Assembly (NCBI RefSeq): GCF_026898115.1
Contig: NZ_CP114036.1
Span: forward strand, 1,860,001 to 1,924,000
DNA length: 64,000 nt
Direction of reading: 5' to 3'
Origin: Streptomyces sp. S465
GTDB lineage: Bacteria; Actinomycetota; Actinomycetes; Streptomycetales; Streptomycetaceae
A program made the position numbers and the translations under genes. The notes below the pieces were generated by a model. It made no database searches. It had not been told where the DNA came from and saw only the letters and a list, made by a program, of their open reading frames with translations. Positions 16,218 through 24,052 of this stretch are shown in pieces; the stretch's first letter is position 1; every line of letters begins with the position of its first letter.

Positions 16218-16885
16218 TCACGCCGCACGCCGCAGCCATGTCAGGTAACCGCGCCTGCGCCGGGCGCGGACGAGCCGTTCCAGGAGGAGGGCGACGGCCG
16301 GAGAGTAGGGCGCCTTCGACGGCTTGCCCTTACCGAGGCGGCTGAGTCGGCGCGACGTGCCGGCCTGGAGGGCTGCGGCTGCCAGCATCGTGTTCCGGAG
16401 CCGGGTGCGCGGCGGGCCGGCCTGCGCATCGATACCGGCAAGCCATTGCCTCGGCAGAGTGGGGTCGATGGCCAGCGTCGCGGCCATGCCCGCCACGGCG
16501 ACTCCGGAGTCGAGCACCTGTTGGGCGACCGCGCGTCGCCGGATTCCTCCGGTCAGCAGCAGTGGCAGCGGCGAGGTGGCGAGGAGCCGCTCGGCGAGTG
16601 CGAGGAAGTACGCCTCGCGGGCCAGGGTGCTGCCGTCGGCGGGGGCGCCGGCCGTGGCCAGGCTCTCGATGCTGCCGCCGGACAACTCGACCAGGTCTGC
16701 CCCCACATCGGCGAGCATCTTGATGACGTCACGTGCGTCGTCGGTGTCGAAGCCGCCGCGCTGGAAATCGGCCGAGTTCAGTTTCACCCCCACAGCGAAG
16801 CCCGTACCGACGCGCTCGCGGACCGCACCCACGACATCGAGCAGCAGGCGGGCGCGGTTGTGCAGGCTGCCGCCCCAGCGGATAC
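16218..16885 (-). pseudogene. decapitated NADH:flavin oxidoreductase (Old Yellow Enzyme family) remnant
   Basis: The minus-strand frame from about 16885 to the stop at 16218 matches the C-terminal half of OYE-family enzymes: CIRWGGSLHNRARLLLDVVGAVRERVG, then GADLVELSGG and PLLLTGGIRRR (FMN phosphate loop). The N-terminal FMN-barrel half is missing. The frame continues to 16994, but the extra residues are unlike OYE and lie over an oppositely oriented aldo/keto reductase tail. The gene was cut by recombination around 16886-16920. Confidence 0.75.
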
Positions 16886-16921
16886 ACTTCGAGGCTCGAA
16901 GTAAAAAAGGGAGTGCCGGAT

Positions 16922-17046
16922 CCGTGTTGCGGGGGGCCATCGCCTTCGCGCTCAACCATCCCGCGGTCGTCTCGGTCCTCATCGGCCCGCGCACCCTGGA
17001 ACAGTTTCGTCAACCCCGCCCTGGAGCCGGCGGTGGGACCGCCTGA
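16922..17046 (+). pseudogene. C-terminal fragment of an aldo/keto reductase
   Basis: The plus-strand frame reads RGAIAFALNHPAVVSVLIGPRTLEQF and soon stops. This is the near-C-terminal signature of aldo/keto reductases (AFxLxHPAVxSxxIGPRTxEQ). The rest of the gene is absent; it abuts the truncated OYE gene head to head. Confidence 0.65.
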
Positions 17047-17052
17047 CCAACA

Positions 17053-17069
17053 ATGCAAGACTTTTGCAT
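17053..17069. promoter_or_regulatory. AT-rich operator-like palindrome
   Basis: ATGCAA (17053-17058) and TTGCAT (17064-17069) form a perfect inverted repeat around a five-base spacer, in a markedly AT-rich patch. It resembles MarR/Lrp-type sites, but no intact regulator gene remains beside it. No gene is recognised between 17047 and 17513 apart from short unsupported frames. Confidence 0.4.
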
Positions 17070-17216
17070 AGAACTGACTCATTTTTGCGTCCGCCCAACC
17101 GGGAGCCATGAACAAGAAGCTGGCCGGTCGCCCGCATGACCGACGCGGCGGCGGAGGCGCTGGCGGAGCAGGTACAGGGGCGGCAGCTCAGCTTGTAAGG
17201 ATCTTGCGAGGTGTCA

Positions 17217-17246
17217 TTGACTTTTTACAGGACTGACTTCTACGTT
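17217..17246 (+). promoter_or_regulatory. possible sigma-70-type promoter
   Basis: TTGACT (17217-17222), an 18-base spacer and TACGTT (17241-17246) lie about 270 bases upstream of the beta-helix glycanase gene, implying a long leader if used. This is motif evidence only. Confidence 0.3.
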
Positions 17247-17513
17247 CTGCGTGTCCGCTTGGGACTGTGAGCGACGGGGTTTACAGGCGCGGATGCATCG
17301 CAGGAAGGCTGATGTGTCATGGCCGCAATCCAGAGCCGTCGTCGGGCCAGCGGCACATCATCGCCGGTCTGACGGCGGGCAGCCGCAAGGGCTGACGCCG
17401 GCACAGTCCCGCTCGCACCGGCTTCACGCCCCCACGGGCCTGAGCACCTCCCGGCCGCGCACACGCCCCACGACGCCGGCCGGGCGATCCCCCCACCGAG
17501 TGAAAGGCACAGC

Positions 17514-19241
17514 ATGAGCCGCAACAACCACCGCCGCCATGGCCGACGCGTGACGGCCGGTCTGGCCGGCGCGCTGACCGTCGTCGCCGGCCTCACCGCC
17601 TGGCAGCAGGCACACCCGGCCGTGGCCCACGCCGCCACGAATGCCGCCCAGGCGAGCGGAGCGAGCCTGCCCTACACCACCCTGGAAGCCGAGAGCGGCG
17701 ACACCAACGCCTCCCTCATAGGCCCCGACCGCACCTACCTCACCCCGGCCTCGGAAGCGTCGGGCCGCAAGGCCGTCGTCCTGAAGGAGACCGGCGACTA
17801 CGTCGAGTTCGCGCTCACCGCGGACACCAACGCCATCAACCTGCGCTACTCCATCCCCGACAGCGGCGACGGCAAGGGCCAGGACACGACCCTGAGCGTG
17901 TACGCCGACGGCAAGGAACTCAAGAACCTCGACCTGACCTCCAGGTACAGCTGGATCTACGGCACCTACCCCTACACCAACAACCCCTCCGACGGCTCCG
18001 CCCACCGCTTCTTCGACGACAGCCGCACGCAACTCGGCCAGACCCTCGAGGCCGGCACCGTGCTGCGCCTCCAGAAGGACGCCGACGACCAGGCGGCTTC
18101 CTACACCATCGACCTGCTGGAGACCGAACAGGCGCCTGCCGCCGCATCCATGCCCAGCGGCTACGTCTCGGCCAAGGACCTCGGGGTCACCCCCGACGAC
18201 GGCCAGGACGACACCGCGGCACTGCAAAGTGCCCTCACCGCGGCCAAGGAGCAGGGCAAGGGGCTGTTCCTGCCGGCCGGCACCTACACCATCTCCGACC
18301 ACATCAACCTCACCGGCGTGAAGCTACGCGGCGCGGGCGTGTGGCACACCGTGCTGCGCGGCACCGGCCTCAAGGGCGGCCTGTTCGGCCAGGGCGGCAC
18401 CAGCAGCATCGAAGACCTCATGATCGACGGCCAGAACACGGTCCGCGACGACGCCGGCGGGCACGCCGCCATCGAAGGCGACTTCGGCACCGACTCCGTC
18501 ATCAGGAACATCTGGATCCAGCACACCAAGGTCGGCCTGTGGATCTCCGGCCCGACCACCGGCCTCAAAGCCGGCAACCTGCGCATCCGCAACACCTACG
18601 CCGACGGCGTCAACCTGCATGGCGCGGTGAAGGACACCGTCATCTCCGACAGCAGCATCCGCGGCACCGGCGACGACGCGCTGGCCATGTGGTCGGACGG
18701 AGCAGCCGTGACCAACAGCGCCTTCCGCAACAACACCGTACAACTGCCCATGCTCGCCAACGGCGCCGCGATCTACGGCGGCAGCGGCAACAGCATCGAG
18801 AACAACGACATCTCCGACACGGTCGTCGCCGGCGCGGGCATCGCCGTCTCCACCCGCTTCGGCGAGCCGTTCAACGGCACCACCACCGTCTCGGGCAACC
18901 TGCTGCGCCGTACCGGCAGCATGGAAGTGAACTGGAATACCAAGCTCGGCGCCCTGTGGGTCTACGCCGACCGGTATGACATCACCCAGCCCGTCATCCT
19001 GAAGAACAACACCGTTGAGGACTCCACCTACAGCGGACTCCTCGTCTCCTGGCAGAAGTCGGTCTCCGACCTGGACGTGGACGGCCTGACCATCGACAAG
19101 ACCGGCGACCACGGCATCGAGGTCGACGCCGGCGGCAAGGGCACCTTCTCCAACACCACGGTGTCCGGTACGGCGAGCGGCGCCCTGGACGTCGCCGGCG
19201 GGTTCAGCATCCAGCGCGGCAGCGGCAACTCCGGCTGGTGA
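17514..19241 (+). CDS. secreted CBM35-like / parallel beta-helix glycanase (GH87-like)
   Basis: A 575-residue exported protein. The signal peptide (residues 1-~42, RRHGRRVTAGLAGALTVVAGLTAW) is followed by a carbohydrate-binding module of CBM6/35 type (about 55-205: TTLEAESGDTNAS, ETGDYVEFAL). A right-handed beta-helix fills about 220-575 (FLPAGTYTISDHINLTGVKLRGAG, then repeated N-N-x-I turns). GTGDDALAMWSD carries paired Asp residues typical of polysaccharidases with this fold. The combination resembles GH87 alpha-1,3-glucanases/mycodextranases; pectate-lyase-like or other beta-helix hydrolases are alternatives. It would act outside the cell on fungal or plant wall glycans. It starts with ATG behind a GTGAAAGG stretch and appears monocistronic. 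Confidence 0.75.
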   Translation: MSRNNHRRHGRRVTAGLAGALTVVAGLTAWQQAHPAVAHAATNAAQASGASLPYTTLEAESGDTNASLIGPDRTYLTPASEASGRKAVVLKETGDYVEFALTADTNAINLRYSIPDSGDGKGQDTTLSVYADGKELKNLDLTSRYSWIYGTYPYTNNPSDGSAHRFFDDSRTQLGQTLEAGTVLRLQKDADDQAASYTIDLLETEQAPAAASMPSGYVSAKDLGVTPDDGQDDTAALQSALTAAKEQGKGLFLPAGTYTISDHINLTGVKLRGAGVWHTVLRGTGLKGGLFGQGGTSSIEDLMIDGQNTVRDDAGGHAAIEGDFGTDSVIRNIWIQHTKVGLWISGPTTGLKAGNLRIRNTYADGVNLHGAVKDTVISDSSIRGTGDDALAMWSDGAAVTNSAFRNNTVQLPMLANGAAIYGGSGNSIENNDISDTVVAGAGIAVSTRFGEPFNGTTTVSGNLLRRTGSMEVNWNTKLGALWVYADRYDITQPVILKNNTVEDSTYSGLLVSWQKSVSDLDVDGLTIDKTGDHGIEVDAGGKGTFSNTTVSGTASGALDVAGGFSIQRGSGNSGW

Positions 19242-19433
19242 CCGGCCGGTTCCTCACCGGCTGAGATACCGACCGCGGGTCCGGGGGCGACTCCCCTGAT
19301 CACGTACGCCTCCCCATCGGATCACGTCGGCTCCGCGCCGGCGGGGGAGTTCAGCGACGGCCGAACCGGTCCGGCCGGCCCAAGGCGACCGGATACAGTG
19401 CGCGAGATGGCAGCCTGGTCAGGGAGGGGAAGC

Positions 19434-20654
19434 GTGACCGACACCAGCAACACCCGGCCCGCCGAGGGTGAAGCGCAAGCGCCGCGGCAGAGCCGACCGC
19501 ACCGCCTGATGCGCTATATCCCCCTGATCGCCCCCGTCCTGCTGTGGGCCGTGCCCTGCTGGGTGCTCCTGCACACCGGCCAGCACTGGCCGCTGCCCGT
19601 CACGCCGGCCGGCACCGCCCTGTTCGCCCTCGGTCTCATCGGTATGCCGCTCGCGTTGATGCGCGGCCACGGCCGGCGCCAGCAGGACCGGGCGGCGGTC
19701 ATCGGCGACACCCTGCTGGGCACCAGCTGGATTCTGTTCACCTGGTCCGTTCTGCTCGGCGTCCTCTTGCGGCTCGCCCTGACCGTGGCCGGCGTCGGCG
19801 AGAGCGAGGACCGGGCCCGCATCGTCACCTGGGCCATCCTCGGCACAACCGCCGTACTGCTCGGCTGGGGGTACGCCGAGGCCCGCCGCGTGCCCCGCGT
19901 GCGCCGACTCGACGTGCAACTCCCACGGCTGGGCGCCGGGTTGGACGGCATCCGCGTCGCCCTCATCACCGACACCCACTACGGTCCGATCGATCGCACT
20001 CGCTGGTCGGCGCGGGTATGCGAGACGGTGAACACTCTGGAAGCCGACCTGGTCTGCCACACCGGCGACATCGCGGACGGCACCGCCGAACGCCGCCGCG
20101 CCCAGGCCGCCCCACTCGGTACCGTGCGGGCCACCCGGGCCCGTGTCTACGTCACCGGCAACCACGAGTACCACAGCGAGGCCCAGGGCTGGGTCGACCT
20201 GATGGACGAGCTGGGCTGGGAGCCGCTGCGCAACCGCCATCTGCTGCTCGAACGCGGAGGTGACACCCTCGTGGTCGCCGGCGTGGATGACGTCACCGCC
20301 GAGTCCTCCGGCCTGGCAGGACACCGTGCCCACCTCGCCGGAGCCCTGAACGGCGCCGACCCCGACCTACCCGTCCTGCTCCTGGCACACCAGCCCAAGT
20401 TCATCCACCAGGCAGCAGCCGCCGGCATCGACCTCCAGCTCTCCGGCCACACCCACGGCGGCCAGATCTGGCCCTTCCACCACCTCGTCCGCATCGACCA
20501 GCCCGCCCTCGCCGGCCTCACCCACCACGGCCCCCGCACCCTCCTCTACACCAGCCGCGGCACCGGCTTCTGGGGGCCGCCGTTCCGCGTCTTCGCCCCC
20601 AGCGAGATCACCCTGCTCGTACTCCGCTCCCCCCACCTGCCCACCTCGACCTAG
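19434..20654 (+). CDS. membrane-anchored calcineurin-like metallophosphoesterase (YkuE type)
   Basis: A 406-residue protein with about four N-terminal membrane segments (roughly residues 25-140) and a cytosol-distal phosphoesterase domain. Dinuclear metal motifs are ALITDTHYGPID, LVCHTGDIADG, VTGNHEYHS, LLLAHQP and LSGHTHGGQIWPF, the full calcineurin-like set. Homologues such as YkuE/YaeI act on lipid or UDP-sugar phosphates at the membrane; the substrate here is unknown. GTG 19434 is chosen because AGGGAGGGGA immediately precedes it; an upstream frame to 19398 lacks a ribosome site. Confidence 0.85.
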   Translation: MTDTSNTRPAEGEAQAPRQSRPHRLMRYIPLIAPVLLWAVPCWVLLHTGQHWPLPVTPAGTALFALGLIGMPLALMRGHGRRQQDRAAVIGDTLLGTSWILFTWSVLLGVLLRLALTVAGVGESEDRARIVTWAILGTTAVLLGWGYAEARRVPRVRRLDVQLPRLGAGLDGIRVALITDTHYGPIDRTRWSARVCETVNTLEADLVCHTGDIADGTAERRRAQAAPLGTVRATRARVYVTGNHEYHSEAQGWVDLMDELGWEPLRNRHLLLERGGDTLVVAGVDDVTAESSGLAGHRAHLAGALNGADPDLPVLLLAHQPKFIHQAAAAGIDLQLSGHTHGGQIWPFHHLVRIDQPALAGLTHHGPRTLLYTSRGTGFWGPPFRVFAPSEITLLVLRSPHLPTST

Positions 20655-20759
20655 CACCCGACGGGCCGACGGCTCCGACCAGCCATCCGCCGGATGTGAC
20701 CGTGCCGGGAGCCGACAACCGCGAGGTGACGTCGGGGTGTCAGGTCTCCCGGTGCCCGC

Positions 20760-22103
20760 TCAGAACAGTGCCAGGCCCTCGCCGCTGGTGTCCGCGATGA
20801 CTGGCCGGGACTGGGCAGGAAGTCCGTCCAAGCGGTCAGGACCGGCCGCGGCGGCCACAGCGGGAGCCTTCTCGGCCAACCAGACACCAAACCGCTCGAC
20901 GGCTTCGCGGTAGGGGACTCGCGCCAGGACACGGTGCTCGCCGGAGGGACAGAAATCGACGGCGACGGTGAGCAGGCAGGACCGGGGCGCGTTCTGACTG
21001 CCCGTCCAGGACACGCGCAGGACACCGCAGGGCTTGCGCCCGCCGGAGGCGTGGTGGGTCGGGCGCAGCGATCGGCAGGCTATGTGGGCGGTCCATGCGG
21101 CGAGGTGCGGCAGCGGCAGGGTGGTGCGTGCGCGGCAGCCGGTGCAGCGGTGCCAGTGGCGAAGCCAGGCGCCGGCGCCGGTGTCGAAGAGGCGGGTGTA
21201 GCGGTTCGCCACGCGGATGTCGTTGCTGTACAGGTGGTCGGGGCGTTCCTGTGTGTTGCAGGACTGGCAGACGGGGGCGCGGACGTAGCCGTGTTCGTGG
21301 CAGTGGTCGAGGACGGTGGCGGGCGTGGTGCCGCAGACGGCGCACGCCCACCCGGCCACTCTGCGGGAGGTACTGGGCTTCCTGCTGAGCACCGAGTACA
21401 GCTGGCCTTCCAGCTCTCCGTTGTACGGGCGCGGTGAGGCGGTGGGGCCCTCGGGGCTCGTCGGCTGCCGACCGTCGGCGTCTCGGGCCTGCCGGGAAGG
21501 GGAGGGCGGCCCGGTGGCGGCTGTGCCTGCCTGGCGGGCCCGCGCGGCTTGTACCCACTGCGTTTCGGCGTGCTCGGCCGCGTCGAGCAGCCTGACCACG
21601 GCGCGCGGCAGCCACCACGTCCGCTGCGTCCCGCCGCGGGTCCGCTCCACGAGCAGCTGTCGCCAGTCGATCCCCGCCAGATGGTACGGCCGGCCGACAT
21701 CACGTCGTGCTGCCCGGTCGGGGCCGCCCAACTCCCGCAGTTCCTCCGTGATGCGCCGGCGCCAACGCAGCGGCGTCTCCTCGTCGGACCCCTGCCTGGG
21801 CGCCGTACGAAACGGACCGATGCGGACCAGGTCCTGCCGATCCATCTCCACCGCGTTCAGCTCCGCGGCCGCCCGGCGCACCTCAGCCTCCGCAACACTC
21901 CACTGACCGCGGCTCGCCCTCACCGTCGCCACCACATGGCCGCCGAGCAGGACGTACCCCACCCGGGCATGGGCAGGAGAGCGGGTGAATGCCCCGGAAG
22001 CCGTCGGCACAGCACTGTCGGCCGTCACATCGACCCACAGAGCGTCCGCGGCACCCAGGGTGATCAGGCCGCCCGTGCGACCGGGCATGACACGCTCTGA
22101 CAT
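20760..22103 (-). CDS. endonuclease VII-type HNH (His-Me finger) domain protein
   Basis: A 447-residue cytoplasmic protein. Residues about 257-290 contain CAVCGTTPATVLDHCHEHGYVRAPVCQSCN, the paired CxxC zinc knuckles and LDHCH...G.VR...C..CN signature of recombination endonuclease VII. A further CxxC (RCTGC) follows. The N-terminal 200 residues are Arg-rich and unlike a known family. Actinomycetes encode many such stand-alone endonuclease VII proteins, some phage-derived. A nuclease or structure-specific DNA-processing role is likely, and a defence role is possible but has no supporting neighbours. Confidence 0.7.
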   Translation of the reverse strand: MSERVMPGRTGGLITLGAADALWVDVTADSAVPTASGAFTRSPAHARVGYVLLGGHVVATVRASRGQWSVAEAEVRRAAAELNAVEMDRQDLVRIGPFRTAPRQGSDEETPLRWRRRITEELRELGGPDRAARRDVGRPYHLAGIDWRQLLVERTRGGTQRTWWLPRAVVRLLDAAEHAETQWVQAARARQAGTAATGPPSPSRQARDADGRQPTSPEGPTASPRPYNGELEGQLYSVLSRKPSTSRRVAGWACAVCGTTPATVLDHCHEHGYVRAPVCQSCNTQERPDHLYSNDIRVANRYTRLFDTGAGAWLRHWHRCTGCRARTTLPLPHLAAWTAHIACRSLRPTHHASGGRKPCGVLRVSWTGSQNAPRSCLLTVAVDFCPSGEHRVLARVPYREAVERFGVWLAEKAPAVAAAAGPDRLDGLPAQSRPVIADTSGEGLALF

Positions 22104-22344
22104 ACCGACAGGCTAACCTCGCGCCTCCATGAAGCCGGCTGTCCCACGGGTGGTCAGGTAAGCGAAAAGCGCCTCTGCCCAGCAAGACGGGACCTTCCGG
22201 CACCCACAGGCATCACCTCCGGCTACGTACCGACGGACCGGTCCCCCTCCCCCAGCACCCCACCCGACCACGGACCCCATACCGTGGCAGCGCGGCGCAC
22301 GCGCCCCCTCGCAGTCTCTTCGCTCCCCCTCCAAGGAACCGCCC

Positions 22345-23862
22345 GTGTCCTCCAACCTCTCGACGACCGGACCACGCGCCTTTCACCCCGTGGCCGACGT
22401 CCTGCAACGCAGCCTCAGGCGCTTCGACATCACGGCCATGGCCATCGCCGCGGTGATCTCCTTCGACACCGTCGGGCAGATCGCCACCGGCGGCGGTGAG
22501 GCCGCCACCTGGACGGCGGTCATCGCCCTCTTCTTCCTCATCCCCTACGCCCTGCTGTTCGCGGAGACCGGCGCCGCGTTCCCGCAGGAAGGCGGCCCCT
22601 ACGTGTGGGTCAAACTCGCCCTCGGCCGTCCGGCGGCCGCGCTCACGACCCTCATGTACTGGGTCACCAACCCCATCTGGCTGGGCGGCTCACTGGCCTT
22701 CCTCGCCGCGGAGACCTGGGACGGATTCGTCTTCCACCTCGGCTCGGGCACGGTCGCCGACTACACCTTCAAGCTGCTGTTCGTCTGGATCGCCATCGTG
22801 ACAGCCGTCGTCTCCCTGCGCCGCGGCAAATGGATCACCACTGCGGGCGCGGCGATAAAGGTCCTGGCGCTCGCGGTGTTCACCCTCACGGCTGTGTTCT
22901 ACGGGGTGCGGCACGGCTTCCACGGTCTGGCCGACACCAGCTTCGCGCCCACGACCGCCGGCTTCCTCGCCCTCGTGCCGATCCTGCTGTTCTCCTTTGT
23001 CGGATTCGAGGCACCCAACGCCGCCGGTGAGGAGATGCACGACCCGCAGCGCGACGTGCCCACCGCACTCGGGCGCTCCGCGACCGTCGCGGCCTGCTGC
23101 TATCTGCTGCCGGTCCTCGCCCTCCTCGCCGTCGTACCCGCCCACCAGGTCACCGGTATCGGCGGCTTCATGGACGGCGCCCGCCTGGTCTTCAGCGTCT
23201 ACGGCGGCGCGGCCGGTCCCCTGCTGAAGATCACCGCCGTCATGTTCGTCCTCGCTCTGCTCACCCAGGGCAGCGCCTGGATGATCGTCAGCGACCGCAT
23301 GCAGGCCATGGCCGCGGCCGACGGGGGCTTCTTCACCCGCGCCCTTGGTACCTTCCACCCGCGGCTCGGCACACCGGTGCGCACCAATCTGCTCTCCGGA
23401 GCCGTGGCCACGGTGTTCATGCTCGCCGCCATGCGGCTCGCGAACGGCGACGCGGCCGACGTGTTCGCCGTGGTACTCACCGTCGCGGTCACCACCCTGC
23501 TGCTGTCCTACCTCGCCATCATCCCCGCGCTGGTACTTCTACGGACCCACCGGCCGGATGTCCCGCGCCCCTATCGCGTCCCCTTCGGCACCCGCGGCTT
23601 CCTGCTCTGCGCGGGGCTCGTCTACGCGTGGATCCTGATCGGGTCGTGGTCGGCGCTCTTCCCCGGAGTCCTGGAACAGCTCTTCGGCATCGACTACGCC
23701 TTCCACGACGTCTGGGGCGTTTCCCGCGCCTCGTTCGAAGCCTTCACCCTCGGTACCGTCGCCGCACTGCTGATCGTCGGTGTCATCGGCGTAGCGGTGG
23801 CCCGCCGGAGGGACGCGGTACGGGGTGCGGCCGGCGAGGGCGGTTTTCAGGGCGCCGAATGA
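22345..23862 (+). CDS. APC-superfamily amino acid permease
   Basis: A 505-residue polytopic protein with about 12 membrane helices. The N-terminal LRRFDITAMAIAAVISFDTVGQIATGGGEAATW and the FSFVGFEAPNAAGEEMHDPQRDVP loop are characteristic of the amino acid-polyamine-organocation superfamily. The loop motif after helix 6 (F.G.E....E...P.R..P) marks the substrate-binding helix region. GTG 22345 follows AAGGAA. It is transcribed alone, so the substrate (amino acid or amine) cannot be inferred from neighbours. Confidence 0.87.
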   Translation: MSSNLSTTGPRAFHPVADVLQRSLRRFDITAMAIAAVISFDTVGQIATGGGEAATWTAVIALFFLIPYALLFAETGAAFPQEGGPYVWVKLALGRPAAALTTLMYWVTNPIWLGGSLAFLAAETWDGFVFHLGSGTVADYTFKLLFVWIAIVTAVVSLRRGKWITTAGAAIKVLALAVFTLTAVFYGVRHGFHGLADTSFAPTTAGFLALVPILLFSFVGFEAPNAAGEEMHDPQRDVPTALGRSATVAACCYLLPVLALLAVVPAHQVTGIGGFMDGARLVFSVYGGAAGPLLKITAVMFVLALLTQGSAWMIVSDRMQAMAAADGGFFTRALGTFHPRLGTPVRTNLLSGAVATVFMLAAMRLANGDAADVFAVVLTVAVTTLLLSYLAIIPALVLLRTHRPDVPRPYRVPFGTRGFLLCAGLVYAWILIGSWSALFPGVLEQLFGIDYAFHDVWGVSRASFEAFTLGTVAALLIVGVIGVAVARRRDAVRGAAGEGGFQGAE

Positions 23863-24052
23863 GTGCGCAGCGGGTGCACCTGCGTGCGGCTGCTTCGAAC
23901 CGATGTCGCCGCACTGGCTTGATCGCATCGCTCGCCCGCTGGCGGCGTCTCCTCACAGACAACCCACAGGCACCTCTCCCCCGTCCTACGTGACGCGAGA
24001 GGCGCCCGGGACCGACGGGACGTCTGCGCACGGGGTTTTGAGGAGAGGATCA

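Noticed and set aside
16886..16994. N-terminal extension of the OYE remnant frame to 16994
   Set aside because: The added residues do not resemble the OYE family and lie on the reverse complement of the aldo/keto reductase fragment.
17108..17236. Short frame starting MNKKLAGRPHD before the glycanase gene
   Set aside because: Low-complexity Gly/Ala composition with no homology. The overlapping frame MTDAAAEALAEQVQGRQL is equally unsupported.
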